A DNA stretch of 64,000 nt from Archangiaceae bacterium (GCA_016714225.1 JADJNS010000006.1:186001-250000), one strand, 5' to 3'. Positions 1 through 9,615 are shown, counted from the stretch's first letter. The notes: a model not told the origin generated them from the sequence alone. Translations and numbers: made by a program.

Positions 1-571
1 ACACCCGGTCTTGCACCATCAGGGTCTCGCCGGTGGTGGCGTCGAGCCGCACCAGAATGTACTGGCGCAGGTCGATGGTGGGCACGTGCACGAGCCAGCC
101 GGCGTGCACCTCGTCGCCGACCGGGAAGAACACCTTCTTCGCGCCGCCGTACGGAGTGCCGTCGGGCTGCAGCGCCGCGAAAGCCACCTGGCGCGCGGCG
201 CGCAGCAGCGCCTCGCGCGGGTCGATCACCCACCCGCGCCGCGCCTCGCGGTACGCCACCAGGCTCGAGGTGACCAGCGAGACCTGCGCGTGCGCGTCGA
301 TCGTCACCACCAGGTTCGCGCCGTAGACGTCGACGCCATCGAGCTGCTGCTGCAGGTGAAACGAGGCGCCGAACTTCGTGCCGAACGACTCGGCGCTGAC
401 CAGCGTCGAGCCGGGCGGCAGCCCGAGCTCGGCACGGCGGGCCAGCGCCCACGCGCGGGCGGCGGCAGACAGCTCGCCGCTCAGCGGTGCGGACAAGATG
501 CCGCGGTCGACCTTCAGTGCGCCGGTCTGCGGGTCATAGAGGGCTGCAGCCAGAACGAGAGCGGAGAGCAT
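1..571 (-). CDS. Secreted FTP/PepSY propeptide protein, probably a metalloprotease (partial)
   Basis: The gene runs off the left edge; 190 residues are visible from an ATG at 571. The start is hydrophobic (MLSALVLAAA), so export is plausible although no basic n-region is seen. Residues 60-105 match the fungalysin/thermolysin propeptide (FTP) pattern, including GVDVYGA at 79-85. Residues 158-190 look like the following PepSY-type strand region, with LDATTGETL near 177. In known families this pair precedes an M4 or M36 zinc protease domain, acting as an intramolecular chaperone and inhibitor. That catalytic domain would lie outside the window, so the protease assignment is inference. The gene is divergent from asd, leaving 72 bases between them. 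Confidence 0.7.
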   Translation of the reverse strand, partial: MLSALVLAAALYDPQTGALKVDRGILSAPLSGELSAAARAWALARRAELGLPPGSTLVSAESFGTKFGASFHLQQQLDGVDVYGANLVVTIDAHAQVSLVTSSLVAYREARRGWVIDPREALLRAARQVAFAALQPDGTPYGGAKKVFFPVGDEVHAGWLVHVPTIDLRQYILVRLDATTGETLMVQDRV

Positions 572-643
572 GTGACACCCATCTGGCCACCTTGCCGTGG
601 CCTGGTCATTGAAGGGCGGCGACACTAGCGCTATCAGCGCCGC

Positions 644-1714
644 ATGAAGAAACTTCGTTGCGCACTCATCGGAGCCACCGGTCTCGCCGGCCAGCAGTTC
701 GTCTCGGCGCTCAAAGACCACCCCTGGTTCGAGCTCACCGGTCTGGCCGCGAGCCCGCGCAACGCGGGCAAGTCGTACGCCGACGCGCTCAAGTACCCCA
801 ACGGCATGATGGGCTGGTTCCTCTCGGAAGAGCTGCCCGCGCACCTCGCCAAGATGACGGTGCAGGCGGGGGCCGAGCTGAAGGCGCAAGACTTCGACCT
901 GGTGTTCAGCGCGGTCGAGTCTGACGTGGCCAAAGAGCTCGAGCCCAAGCTCGCCCGCGACATTCCCGTCATCTCGGCGGCGTCGGCGTTTCGCTACGAA
1001 GAAGACGTGCCGCTGTTGATTCCCCCGGTGAACGCCGACCACAGCCGGCTCATCGAGACGCAGAAGAAGCGCCGCGGGTGGAGGGGCTTCATCGTGCCGA
1101 TTCCGAACTGCACCACCACCGGTCTGGCGATCACCCTGGCGCCGCTCGAGGCCGCGTTCGGGGTGCAAGCGGTGATGATGACCTCGCTGCAGGCGGTGAG
1201 CGGCGCGGGCCGCTCGCCGGGCGTGATCGGCCTCGACATCGTCGACAACGTGATCCCCCACATCGCGAAGGAAGAGGGCAAGGTCGAGATCGAGACCAAG
1301 AAGATTCTCGGCAACGTCGGTGCTCCGCACGCGGTGAAGGTGTCGTGCACTTGCACCCGGGTGGCGGTGCTCGAGGGCCACACCGAGGCGGCCTACGTCA
1401 GCCTGCGCAAGAAGGCCTCGACGCAAGAGGTCGCCGCGGCGATGCGCGAGTGGAAGGGGCACGAGGCGGCGCGCGCGCTCCCCACCTCAGCCCAGCGGTG
1501 GATCGACGTGAGCGATGACCCCTTCCGCCCGCAGCCTCGCCTCGATCGCGACGCGCAGGGCGGCATGGCCACCAGCGTGGGGCGCCTTCGCGACGACGGC
1601 GTGCTCGAGAACGGAGTGAAGTACGTGCTGGTCAGTCACAACACCAAGATGGGCGCGGCGAAGGGCGCGGTGCTCGTGGCGGAGCTCTTGAAGCAGCAGG
1701 GATTTGTTGTATAG
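644..1714 (+). CDS. asd: Aspartate-semialdehyde dehydrogenase
   Basis: This 356-residue enzyme would reduce aspartyl phosphate to aspartate semialdehyde with NADPH, the branch point to lysine/diaminopimelate, threonine and methionine. An N-terminal Rossmann motif GATGLAG lies at residues 10-16. The catalytic cysteine is Cys156 in the NCTTTG motif, and the probable base is His246 in a Gly-His pair. The NCTTTG form and overall length fit the archaeal/fungal-type branch rather than the classic E. coli type. The gene ends 12 bases before the ferredoxin gene on the same strand, so the two are probably co-transcribed, although no functional link is obvious. Confidence 0.95.
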   Translation: MKKLRCALIGATGLAGQQFVSALKDHPWFELTGLAASPRNAGKSYADALKYPNGMMGWFLSEELPAHLAKMTVQAGAELKAQDFDLVFSAVESDVAKELEPKLARDIPVISAASAFRYEEDVPLLIPPVNADHSRLIETQKKRRGWRGFIVPIPNCTTTGLAITLAPLEAAFGVQAVMMTSLQAVSGAGRSPGVIGLDIVDNVIPHIAKEEGKVEIETKKILGNVGAPHAVKVSCTCTRVAVLEGHTEAAYVSLRKKASTQEVAAAMREWKGHEAARALPTSAQRWIDVSDDPFRPQPRLDRDAQGGMATSVGRLRDDGVLENGVKYVLVSHNTKMGAAKGAVLVAELLKQQGFVV

Positions 1715-1726
1715 GGCGACGCCACC

Positions 1727-2053
<327 letters not shown>

Positions 2054-2073
2054 ACGGCCTCGACGCTCGTCTG

Positions 2074-2124
2074 AAAAAGCAAAGGTCGCGCTGACGCCTT
2101 CGTCAGCGCGACCTTTTTGCTTTG
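2074..2124. terminator. Bidirectional intrinsic terminator between fdxA and the opposing gene
   Basis: A 16-base perfect stem (AAAGGTCGCGCTGACG and its complement) surrounds a CCTT loop. It is flanked by A-rich sequence on the left and a T tract on the right, so it can end transcription in both directions. It sits exactly between two convergent genes. Confidence 0.93.
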
Positions 2125-2142
2125 GAGACCGGCGGCCCGAGC

Positions 2143-2940
2143 TCAGGCGACCGAGAGCGCGCCGACCTTGAGGCCGCGCACGCGCATCTCGTCGCGAATG
2201 CGGCTGATGTCTTCGGGCTTGGGCGGGCCGTTCTTGCCGACCAGGCGAATCGCGACCTCTTTGGGGCCGAGGCGTTCGATCTCGACCCGGGCGCCGAGCG
2301 AGCCGTCGAGGGTGATGGCGATGCCGGGGCGCTGCGACTTCACGAACGCCTCGATCTTCTCGATCAGCTCTGCTGCCGATGCTGCTTTCACGGCTGCCTC
2401 CTGCTTCGCTGCCGCCGGGGCGAGGGGGGCCACCTGCACCGCCGGCGTCGCGGTGGGGGTGACGCGCGGCACGTCGGAGTTCGCCGCGCGCGAAGCGTTG
2501 GTCTCGCCGCCGAACTCGGCGCGGAGCTCGTTGCAGATGAGATCGATGAGCCGGGTGTCGTAGCGCTGCTTCGAGGTCTCGGTGCCCTGCGCGCGAAGCT
2601 CGACCAGGTTCTCGGCCTTGGCGTGAGCGTGGGCGCGCGCCTCGGTGGCGGCCCGCGAGGCGCTCTGCTGCTGCGCCTGCAGCGCCAGCGCGCGGGGAAC
2701 TTTCAGGGTCTGCCGCTCGCGAAGCTCGGCCTTGGGGGCCTCTTTGGTGATCGGGCCGACGCCCCCCGGCAGGCGCCGATGACCGGGTGAGGTGAGACCC
2801 GCGACCGATTTCACCCCAGCCACCCCAGTGGCGATCTTCTGGGCCTTCTGCTCGCCGTCGTTCATCATCCGCCTGAACGAATTGGGGGTTCCGGTCACTC
2901 CCGCCTTCGCCCCGCCCCTCGCCGGATTCGTGATCTTCAT
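2143..2940 (-). CDS. Hypothetical protein, Ala/Lys/Glu-rich with a compact C-terminal domain
   Basis: This 265-residue protein has no signal peptide or membrane segment. The N-terminal 75 residues are polar and probably disordered. Residues 80-180 are Ala/Glu/Gln-rich and likely helical. The last 65 residues form an alternating strand/helix pattern with two conserved-looking strands (ARVEIERLGP and KEVAIRLVG). That C-terminal pattern is reminiscent of FliK-type length-control proteins of flagellar or type III export systems, but the similarity is weak and no other export gene is nearby. I do not assign a function. It converges on fdxA across the shared terminator. Confidence 0.7.
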   Translation of the reverse strand: MKITNPARGGAKAGVTGTPNSFRRMMNDGEQKAQKIATGVAGVKSVAGLTSPGHRRLPGGVGPITKEAPKAELRERQTLKVPRALALQAQQQSASRAATEARAHAHAKAENLVELRAQGTETSKQRYDTRLIDLICNELRAEFGGETNASRAANSDVPRVTPTATPAVQVAPLAPAAAKQEAAVKAASAAELIEKIEAFVKSQRPGIAITLDGSLGARVEIERLGPKEVAIRLVGKNGPPKPEDISRIRDEMRVRGLKVGALSVA

Positions 2941-3032
2941 GACGCGCCGTGATGAGCAGGCGGCGTGCCAGCCTCAAGGGGTGAATTACATGCCTGTTTC
3001 CGGGCCGTGACAGCGGACTCACGGACAGACTG

Positions 3033-4103
3033 TCAGTGTTTGAATCCGCCCGGTTGCGACGGGGCAAGGCCGGTCAGATCGTTGACCGCGAGCGGGCACT
3101 GCGCCACCGCGTTGGGATCGGCGAGCACCAGGCCAGCAGAAAAGTCACGGTCTTCGAACAGCAGCGCGTTCTTGATTTCCACTTCGGTGACAGCCTGGTT
3201 CATCTCCCAGAACCGGCCCTTCACCAGCATGCGCCGGCCGCGCGGCACCTTTTCGAGATCGAGGAACTGGCGGGGCTGCAGGTGCACGAACAGCGTCACC
3301 GGCGGCGGAGGTTTGTAGCCCTTGGTGTACTGGAGCTCGTTGGCGTGCGGGTCGGGCGGGTACCCCTGCAGCACCGCGCCGAGCTGCTCGGTCGAGGGGC
3401 CCTTCTTCTTGCCCGCCCTGAAGCGCGCCTGCGCCTTCACGCCGGTGTCGATGAGGGTGAGGTTGCCCCAGGTCACCTCACGGTCGAGGTACGCGTCGCG
3501 AAAGGCCGCGTTCGCGTCGGCGGTGACCGCGCTGTTGGCGCGCAGCACCTCGAGCTCGTAGCGGTCGCGCAGCAGCGGGAGCGTGAAGTAGCTGCTGTCG
3601 ATGGGCGTGAGCTTCTCGTTGATCATCTTCAGCTTGCCCAGGTCGATGATCTCGACGGTGCCGTTGAGTGCCTCGGCGGTGGCCAGCCACGCGTCGGGCA
3701 GGCGCTTGTCGATGAGCACCCGCCGCACCATCGCCTGCAGGTAGTCGAGCGCGGCCCACTTCGGAGTGCGCACCTGCTCGTAGCCGAGCTGCGCCGCGCC
3801 GGTGGGGGTGCCCAGCTGCAGCTGCACCGCGTTGAGCAGGGCGGGGTCGAGCGAGAAGTTGGCGTCGCGCTGGTGGAGCGTGGGCGCGATCTCGGCCAGC
3901 GCCATCAGCATGCCGCCGAGCAGCTGCACGCAGTTGGGGTCTTCGCTGCCCTCGGTGAGCGCCTTGGCGAAGCGGGTCTTGGCGAACTGGCGGTCGCGGC
4001 CCTCTTCGCGAAACACCACCGGCGTCTTGGCGAAGAGCTTCTCTTTCTGGGCCAGGGCGGGCAGCGACGAGACCACCGAGATGAGCAGGGCGAGGCGGAG
4101 CAT
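3033..4103 (-). CDS. Exported hypothetical protein
   Basis: This 356-residue protein has a clear signal peptide (MLRLALLISVVSSLPALAQ), so it is probably periplasmic. No membrane segments or catalytic motifs are recognised. The middle is rich in hydrophobic helices, and the C-terminal 80 residues contain a small strand-rich section (MLVKGRFWEMNQ) that resembles an OB-like fold. It lies 18 bases downstream of the MFS gene on the same strand, so the two may be co-transcribed. The function is unknown. Confidence 0.8.
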   Translation of the reverse strand: MLRLALLISVVSSLPALAQKEKLFAKTPVVFREEGRDRQFAKTRFAKALTEGSEDPNCVQLLGGMLMALAEIAPTLHQRDANFSLDPALLNAVQLQLGTPTGAAQLGYEQVRTPKWAALDYLQAMVRRVLIDKRLPDAWLATAEALNGTVEIIDLGKLKMINEKLTPIDSSYFTLPLLRDRYELEVLRANSAVTADANAAFRDAYLDREVTWGNLTLIDTGVKAQARFRAGKKKGPSTEQLGAVLQGYPPDPHANELQYTKGYKPPPPVTLFVHLQPRQFLDLEKVPRGRRMLVKGRFWEMNQAVTEVEIKNALLFEDRDFSAGLVLADPNAVAQCPLAVNDLTGLAPSQPGGFKH

Positions 4104-4121
4104 GGGTGAGAGCTACCGACG

Positions 4122-5324
4122 TTACCTCGCGGCAGATGTTCTCGGCAGCTGCAAGACCAGGGCGCAGGCGATCACCTCGAGGCCCGCGGAGATGGCGAAC
4201 ACCGCGTTGCTCGAGGGCAGCAGGTCGAGGCCCACGCCGGTGCCCAGCACGCCGGTGAGCGAGCCCACCCCGAAGGCCGAGGCCACGAACAGGGCCTGCC
4301 CGCTGGCCCGCAGCGAGTCGGGCACCCGCTCGGTCATGAACGCCACCGCCGAGAGAAAGAAGACCCCGAAGGTGAGGCCGTGAAAGACGCTCAGCAGCAC
4401 CAGCACCGTGCCGTCGGTGGTGAGCGCCACGCCCAGCCAGCGAAGGCCGCTGGCGGCGAACGAGAGAAAGAGCAGGGTGCGCGGGTGGGCGCGGCGCGCG
4501 ATGCGCGGCCACATCACCATCACCGCGATCTCGGAGACGACCCCGAGCGTCGCCGCGTCGCCGACCACGTGGGTGGGCAGCTTGAGGGCGGTGGCGTGAA
4601 TGGCGAGCGCGCTGTGGTACGGGCCGCCGGCGGCCCAGTGAATGGCGGCGGCGATGAGAAACACGCGCATCTCGTGGCCCTGGGCGAGGCCGAGCGCCGC
4701 GTTCCAACTCGGGCGGGGGCCGTGGCCGACGCGCGAGGTGACCTGGGCGAGGCCGATGGCCGTCCATACGGCTCCGGCGGCGAGCAGGGTGAACGAGCCC
4801 ACCACCGCGCGGTAGTCGATGGTGTCGACCAGCCGCCCGAAGGCGAGCGACACCACGGCGAAGCCGACCGAGCCCCACAGGCGAATGCGGGCGAAGCTGC
4901 CGCCGTGGCGGGCCACGTGGCGCAGGGTCATCGAGTCGATCAGCGTGGTGTTGGCCGAGGCGAAGCAGGCGTAGACGAAGAAGACCGCCAGCGCGCCGCC
5001 GAAGCCCTTCACCACCAGGAAGAAGGCGAAGGTGGTGGCCGAGCCGGTGGTGACCGCGAGCATCACCAGGCCGGGGCGGCCGGTGCGGTCGGTGAGCTGG
5101 CCCCACAGCGCAGGGGCGACCAGCGACAGCGCCGGGCTCATCGAGAGCAGCAGCCCCACCTCGGTGCCGGTGAGCCCCAGCGTCTTGAGGTACTGGGGCA
5201 GAAACGGCATGGTGATGCCGCCCGCGCCGTAGACCAGCAGGTAATAGAGAGTCAGCGAGGGAGCGGTGCTGCTCCGGCCTTCGAGTGGGCGGACGATCAA
5301 CCGACCGTCAGGCAGCGCGCCCAT
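4122..5324 (-). CDS. MFS transporter (LacY/HcaT-like MFS_1 group)
   Basis: This 400-residue inner-membrane carrier is predicted to have about 12 transmembrane helices. A short soluble leader of about 20 residues precedes the first helix (LTLYYLLVYGAGGI). The loop between helices 2 and 3 carries the MFS signature as WGQLTDRTGR. The short ends and overall pattern recall the sugar or phenylpropionate symporter-like MFS_1 group. The substrate cannot be deduced. It is divergent from the GNAT gene across 130 bases. Confidence 0.88.
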   Translation of the reverse strand: MGALPDGRLIVRPLEGRSSTAPSLTLYYLLVYGAGGITMPFLPQYLKTLGLTGTEVGLLLSMSPALSLVAPALWGQLTDRTGRPGLVMLAVTTGSATTFAFFLVVKGFGGALAVFFVYACFASANTTLIDSMTLRHVARHGGSFARIRLWGSVGFAVVSLAFGRLVDTIDYRAVVGSFTLLAAGAVWTAIGLAQVTSRVGHGPRPSWNAALGLAQGHEMRVFLIAAAIHWAAGGPYHSALAIHATALKLPTHVVGDAATLGVVSEIAVMVMWPRIARRAHPRTLLFLSFAASGLRWLGVALTTDGTVLVLLSVFHGLTFGVFFLSAVAFMTERVPDSLRASGQALFVASAFGVGSLTGVLGTGVGLDLLPSSNAVFAISAGLEVIACALVLQLPRTSAAR

Positions 5325-5454
5325 AAAATCCGTTCACGAGGGCCCGATGTACCACAGCACCGGCGGCCCTACCTCGACGGTGCGCGGCCGACGGCGACAA
5401 GGTGTGCGGCGGGCTCGACAGATCGCTGCGCAATGAATAGGGTGCCGCGCGTTC

Positions 5455-5925
5455 ATGCCGGCCGCCTCCGAGTCTTCGATCGTCATCGCCCCGGTGAAGA
5501 ACGAGGGCGAGCTGATGCAGGCGCTGGCCGTGCGCGAGGTCGTGTTCATCGAGGAGCAGAGCGTGCCCGAGGACATGGAGCGCGACGACGATGACCAGGC
5601 CGCGTATCACCTGCTGGCGGTCGAGAAGGGCCACGCCATCGGCACCGGCCGGCTGGTGGTCTTGAAGAGCCCGCCCGAGGGCGAGAGCGGCACCTGGGGC
5701 CGGGTGGGCCGCATGGCGGTGCTGCAGGCCTACCGCAAGAGCGGGGTCGGCTCGCGGCTGCTCACCATGCTGCAAGACGAGGCGAAGCGGCGCGCGTACG
5801 CGGGCATCATGCTGCACGCGCAGCTCTCGGCGATGGAGTTCTACAAGCGCCACGGCTACGAGCCGCACGGCGCGGTGTTCGAAGAAGCTGGCATGCCGCA
5901 CCTGGAAATGAAGCGCCGTCTCTAA
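5455..5925 (+). CDS. GNAT family N-acetyltransferase
   Basis: This 156-residue single-domain acetyltransferase has the acetyl-CoA pyrophosphate-binding motif at residues 91-102 (QAYRKSGVGSRL), preceded by the usual beta-4 strand GRVGRMAVL. The substrate is unknown. The N-terminal part (VREVVFIEEQSVPED) resembles the ElaA/YjcF-type subgroup, known for FxxEQ-like motifs. It is followed 12 bases later by the CADD-like gene on the same strand and may share its transcript. Confidence 0.9.
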   Translation: MPAASESSIVIAPVKNEGELMQALAVREVVFIEEQSVPEDMERDDDDQAAYHLLAVEKGHAIGTGRLVVLKSPPEGESGTWGRVGRMAVLQAYRKSGVGSRLLTMLQDEAKRRAYAGIMLHAQLSAMEFYKRHGYEPHGAVFEEAGMPHLEMKRRL

Positions 5926-5937
5926 CGGAGGTTGACC

Positions 5938-6600
5938 GTGAAGCTCTCAGAACGTCTCGACGCGATCATCGCTGAGCGCCACCTGCTCAAGCACCCCTTC
6001 TACCAGGCGTGGACAGAGGGGAAGCTGTCGCTCGACACCCTGCGCCGCTACGCCGGCCAGTACCACCGCCAGGTCTCTTCGTTTCCCCGCTTCGTGTCGT
6101 CGGTGCACAGCCGCTGCCCCGAGATCTCGGCGCGCAAGGTGCTGACCGAGAACCTGGCCGACGAAGAGATTCACGGCACCGATCACCCCGAGCTGTGGCT
6201 GCAGTTCGCCGAAGGGCTGGGGGCGAAGCGCGACGACGTGCAGGCTGAAGCGCCGCTGCCCGAGACCACCCAGATGGTCGACGACTTCTTCGCCATCGCG
6301 GCCAGCTCGTGGACCGAGGGGCTCTGCGCGCTCTACGCGTACGAGTCGCAGGTGCCGGCGGTGTCGACGTCGAAGATCGACGGGCTCGAGAAGCACTACG
6401 GCGTCACCGATGCCAAGACGCTGGCGTTCTTCAAGGTGCACCAGCACTACGACGTCGAGCACGCCCGCAAGGTGAGCGAGCTGATCGATCTGCACGCCGA
6501 CCCGGCCACCGCCGAAGCGGCCACCCAGAAGGCGGCCGACGCGCTCTGGGGCTTTCTCGACGGCATGGCGCGCGAAGCCGGTATCACCTGCTCTCACTGA
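5938..6600 (+). CDS. CADD/TenA-like helical oxygenase-type protein, putative folate (pABA) metabolism
   Basis: This is an all-helical protein of about 220 residues of the TenA/PqqC/CADD superfamily. Conserved acidic and His residues suited to a metal site are visible, including ENLADEEIHGTDH, ALYAYESQVP and HQHYDVEHA. CADD in Chlamydia makes p-aminobenzoate from its own tyrosine using a di-metal centre, and the similarity here is closest to that group. I chose the GTG at 5938 because GGAGG at 5927-5931 sits six bases before it. A TTG at 5932 would have no spacing to the ribosome-binding site. Confidence 0.82.
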   Translation: MKLSERLDAIIAERHLLKHPFYQAWTEGKLSLDTLRRYAGQYHRQVSSFPRFVSSVHSRCPEISARKVLTENLADEEIHGTDHPELWLQFAEGLGAKRDDVQAEAPLPETTQMVDDFFAIAASSWTEGLCALYAYESQVPAVSTSKIDGLEKHYGVTDAKTLAFFKVHQHYDVEHARKVSELIDLHADPATAEAATQKAADALWGFLDGMAREAGITCSH

Positions 6601-6639
6601 AGTTGAAGTGAAGGGGGTGGGCGTGGTGAAGGGCCGGTC

Positions 6640-7830
6640 ATGAATTGGGTGTTGGTCGGCCTGCTGTTCCCCCTCTGGGTGGGCTGGTGCTCGTACTTCA
6701 TTCAGTACGCGTCGCTGGTCTACGTGAGCCGGCGGCGCTTTGCCCCGCCGCCGTCGTACCCCCCGGTCTCGATTCTGAAGCCGATGGCCGGGTACGACGA
6801 CGACCTGGTCGAGAACCTCGAGTCGCACCTCGCGCTCGACTACCCGGGCGGCTTCGAGATCTTGATCGGGGTGCGCGACACCACCGACCCGGCGTACCGG
6901 GTGGCCAAAGACTTCGCCGAGAAGCACGCGGCGCGGGGCGTGCGGCTGGTGCTGCAAGAGGGTGAGCCGGGGCTCAACCCCAAGGTGAACCAGCTCATCA
7001 CCCTCACCCGGCACGCGAAGCACGACCTGATCTGCGTCACCGACGCCAACGTGCGGGTGCCCACCCACTACCTGCGCGAGCACGCCGCGGTGCTGGCGGT
7101 GCCGCACGTGGGGCTCTCGACGAACGCCTTCGCTGGAGTCGAAGAAGAGTCGCTGGGCGCGGCGCTCGAGAACATGACCCATGCGTCGTTCGCCGCGGCG
7201 AGCATCTCGACCGGCGAAGCGCTGCGCGCGAACCAGATCGTCGGCAAGTCGCTGGTGGTGTCGAAGGCCACGCTCGAGAAGGTGGGCGGGTGGGGCGACG
7301 TGATCGATCTGCTGGCCGAAGACCAGCGCATCGGCCGGCGGCTGGCGAAGCTGCACATTCGCACCCTGGCCTGCCCGACCTTCGTGCAGAACGTGCAGCG
7401 CAAGCGCACCGTCGAGGCCTTCTGGGACCGGTACGCCCGCTGGGCGATGATTCGCTTCTTGATCGTGCCGGGCTACTGGCTCGAGCCGATGCTCACTCCG
7501 TCGGTGTTCGCCGCCGCGGTGGTGGCCTGGCACCCGGTGCCGTGGACCTGGGCGCTCTTCGCGGCGACCCTGCTGGCGTCGGCGATCTTCACCGACGCCT
7601 GTGCGCGGGTGGTGCGTGGCAAGGGCATCGCGCTCAAGTACCTGGTGCTCTTTCCGCTGCGCGACCTGCTGCTGATCGGCGCGTGGTTCCGCGGTCAGAC
7701 GCTGCGCACCATCGACTGGCGCGGCAACGTGCTCAAGGTCGGGCGCGACACCCGGCTCACCCGGGTGAAGGCCGCGCCCGAGCGGCTGCCGGTCACTTCG
7801 CCGGCAGCGCCGCCTCGACCGCCTTCTTGA
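6640..7830 (+). CDS. Glycosyltransferase family 21-like, ceramide glucosyltransferase/HpnI type
   Basis: This 396-residue membrane-anchored GT-A enzyme has an N-terminal transmembrane helix (residues 4-28), a cytoplasmic catalytic domain, and two or more C-terminal helices (about 285-350). The processive-type motifs are in order: the nucleotide-sugar acidic region near residues 80-83, a DAN at 135-137 in place of DxD, the acidic pair Glu227-Asp228, and a (R/Q)xxRW box as RYARW at 264-268. This set fits ceramide or hopanoid glucosyltransferases, so the acceptor is probably a sphingolipid or hopanoid-type lipid. Its 3' end overlaps the convergent peroxidase gene by 38 bases. Confidence 0.85.
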   Translation: MNWVLVGLLFPLWVGWCSYFIQYASLVYVSRRRFAPPPSYPPVSILKPMAGYDDDLVENLESHLALDYPGGFEILIGVRDTTDPAYRVAKDFAEKHAARGVRLVLQEGEPGLNPKVNQLITLTRHAKHDLICVTDANVRVPTHYLREHAAVLAVPHVGLSTNAFAGVEEESLGAALENMTHASFAAASISTGEALRANQIVGKSLVVSKATLEKVGGWGDVIDLLAEDQRIGRRLAKLHIRTLACPTFVQNVQRKRTVEAFWDRYARWAMIRFLIVPGYWLEPMLTPSVFAAAVVAWHPVPWTWALFAATLLASAIFTDACARVVRGKGIALKYLVLFPLRDLLLIGAWFRGQTLRTIDWRGNVLKVGRDTRLTRVKAAPERLPVTSPAAPPRPPS

Positions 7831-8332
7831 GCTCGGCGCTCTGCGGCTCGACGCCCGACTCGTAGTGGGCGACGACCTCGCCCTTCGCGTCGACCAGGAA
7901 CTTGCTGAAGTTCCACTTCACGGCTCCGCCGTTCTTCTTCTGGCCCTGGAGGAACTGGTAGAGCGGGTCGGGCGAACTGCCCTTCACCGCGACCTTGGCG
8001 AAGAGCGGGAAGGTGGTCTTGTACTTGAGGGTGCACAACTTCTTCACGTCGGCGTTGCTGCCGGGCTCCTGGCCGCCGAAGTCGTTCGAGGGGAAGGCGA
8101 GAATCTCGAAGCCCCTGGCCTGATACTGCTCGTAGAGCTTCTGCAGGCCCTCGTACTGCGGGGTGTAGCCGCATTCAGAGGCGGTGTTCACGATCAGCAG
8201 CGCCTTGCCCCGGTAGGTCGACAGCGGCACGTCTTTGCCGTCGATCGATTTCACGGTGAAGTCGTAGACCATGGCGGGCTCTTTCTTTTCGGGAGCGGTG
8301 AGAACGGCGAGGGTCAGCAGGGCGGAGATCAT
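7793..8332 (-). CDS. Glutathione peroxidase, exported cysteine type
   Basis: This 179-residue thiol peroxidase has a hydrophobic leader before the catalytic domain, so it is probably periplasmic. The catalytic motif is ASECGYTPQY; the active residue is a plain cysteine (TGC codon), not selenocysteine. The Gln of FGGQEPG and the Trp of VKWNFSKF complete the peroxidatic triad. The start is the ATG at 8332, which overlaps the enolase stop codon by four bases (ATGA), so translation is probably coupled. An upstream in-frame extension would only read through enolase. Confidence 0.92.
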   Translation of the reverse strand: MISALLTLAVLTAPEKKEPAMVYDFTVKSIDGKDVPLSTYRGKALLIVNTASECGYTPQYEGLQKLYEQYQARGFEILAFPSNDFGGQEPGSNADVKKLCTLKYKTTFPLFAKVAVKGSSPDPLYQFLQGQKKNGGAVKWNFSKFLVDAKGEVVAHYESGVEPQSAELKKAVEAALPAK

Positions 8333-9615
8333 GACTTGCGCTTGAAGGCCGAGCGGCCCGCGTAGATGGCGGCCGAGCCCAGCTCTTCTTCGATGCGCAA
8401 GAGCTGGTTGTACTTGGCGACCCGCTCGCCGCGCGCCGGAGCGCCGGTCTTGATCTGCCCGGCGGTGGTGGCGACCGCGAGGTCGGCGATGAAGTCGTCG
8501 GGAGTCTCTCCGCTGCGGTGCGAGATGATCGCCGTCCACCCTCCGGCGCGGGCCTCGCGAATCGCCTGAAAGGTCTCGGTGACGGTGCCGATCTGGTTGA
8601 GCTTCACCAGCACCGAGTTGCAGATCTTCGCCTCGACCGCGCGGCGAATCAGGGCGGGGTTGGTGACCAGGTAGTCGTCACCCACCAGCTGAATCTTGGC
8701 GCCGAGCTTGTCGGTGATCAGCTTCCACCCTTCGTTGTCGCCTTCGGCCAGGCCGTCTTCGATCGACACGATGGGGTACTTCTTGGCCCAGTTTTTCCAG
8801 AAGGCGACCATTTCGGCGGGCGAGCGCTTCGAGTTGTCTGACTTCTTGAACACGTACTTGCCGTCTTCGAAGAACTCGCTGGCCGCGGGGTCGAGCGCGA
8901 GGAGGAAGTCGTCGCCCGCCTTGAAGCCGGCCTTGGCGATGGCCTCGAGAATCACCTCGACCGCCTCGACGTTGGCCTTCAGGTTCGGGGCGAAGCCGCC
9001 CTCGTCGCCGACGGCGGTCGAGTAGCCCTTCTTCTTCAAGATGCCCTTGAGCGCCTGGTACACCTCGGCCGACTGGCGCAGCGCCTCGCGAAACGAGGGC
9101 GCGCCGACCGGCACGATCATGAACTCTTGCGGGTCGACCGAGTTGTCGGCGTGCACGCCGCCGTTGAGCACGTTGAGCAGCGGCACCGGGGGGGTGCGCG
9201 CGTCGGCGCCGCCCAGGTAGCGGTACAGCGGCTGGCGGTGCGAAGCGGCAGCGGCGCGGGCCACGGCCATCGACACGCCCAAAAGCGCGTTGGCGCCCAG
9301 CTTGCTCTTGTTCTCGGTGCCGTCGAGCGAGAGCAGCTTCGCGTCGATCGCCACTTGGTCGGTGGCCAGCGCGCCGTTCATCGCCGGCGAGATGATGTCG
9401 CGCACGTGCGAGCAGGCCTTGGCCACGCCCTTGCCTCCGTACCGCTTGCCATCGCCGTCGCGCAGCTCGATGGCCTCGCGCGAGCCGGTCGAGGCGCCCG
9501 AGGGCACTCCGGCGCGGCCGAACGAGCCGTCGTCGAGGCGGCAGTCGACCTCGACGGTCGGGTTGCCACGGGAGTCGAGAACTTCACGAGCGGTCAGCGA
9601 GGTGATCTGGGCCAT
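8329..9615 (-). CDS. eno: Enolase (phosphopyruvate hydratase)
   Basis: This 428-residue glycolytic enzyme interconverts 2-phosphoglycerate and phosphoenolpyruvate. It begins with the family-typical AREVLDSRGNPTVEVD. The GASTGSREAIELRD loop, the metal-binding region (LALDPAASEFF, VSIEDGLAEGD, LVGDDYLVTNP), the catalytic Lys in VLVKLNQIGT and the SHRSGETPDDFIADLAV signature are all present. I start at 9615 (MAQITSL), where the family normally begins, rather than 11 codons upstream. The peroxidase gene is coupled downstream. Confidence 0.98.
   Translation of the reverse strand: MAQITSLTAREVLDSRGNPTVEVDCRLDDGSFGRAGVPSGASTGSREAIELRDGDGKRYGGKGVAKACSHVRDIISPAMNGALATDQVAIDAKLLSLDGTENKSKLGANALLGVSMAVARAAAASHRQPLYRYLGGADARTPPVPLLNVLNGGVHADNSVDPQEFMIVPVGAPSFREALRQSAEVYQALKGILKKKGYSTAVGDEGGFAPNLKANVEAVEVILEAIAKAGFKAGDDFLLALDPAASEFFEDGKYVFKKSDNSKRSPAEMVAFWKNWAKKYPIVSIEDGLAEGDNEGWKLITDKLGAKIQLVGDDYLVTNPALIRRAVEAKICNSVLVKLNQIGTVTETFQAIREARAGGWTAIISHRSGETPDDFIADLAVATTAGQIKTGAPARGERVAKYNQLLRIEEELGSAAIYAGRSAFKRKS

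Noticed and set aside
3036..4109. Long reading frame opposite the exported protein gene
   Set aside because: It lacks a ribosome-binding site and has antisense composition; the minus-strand gene has a clean signal peptide.
7793..8332. Selenocysteine in the glutathione peroxidase
   Set aside because: The active-site codon is TGC, coding for cysteine.
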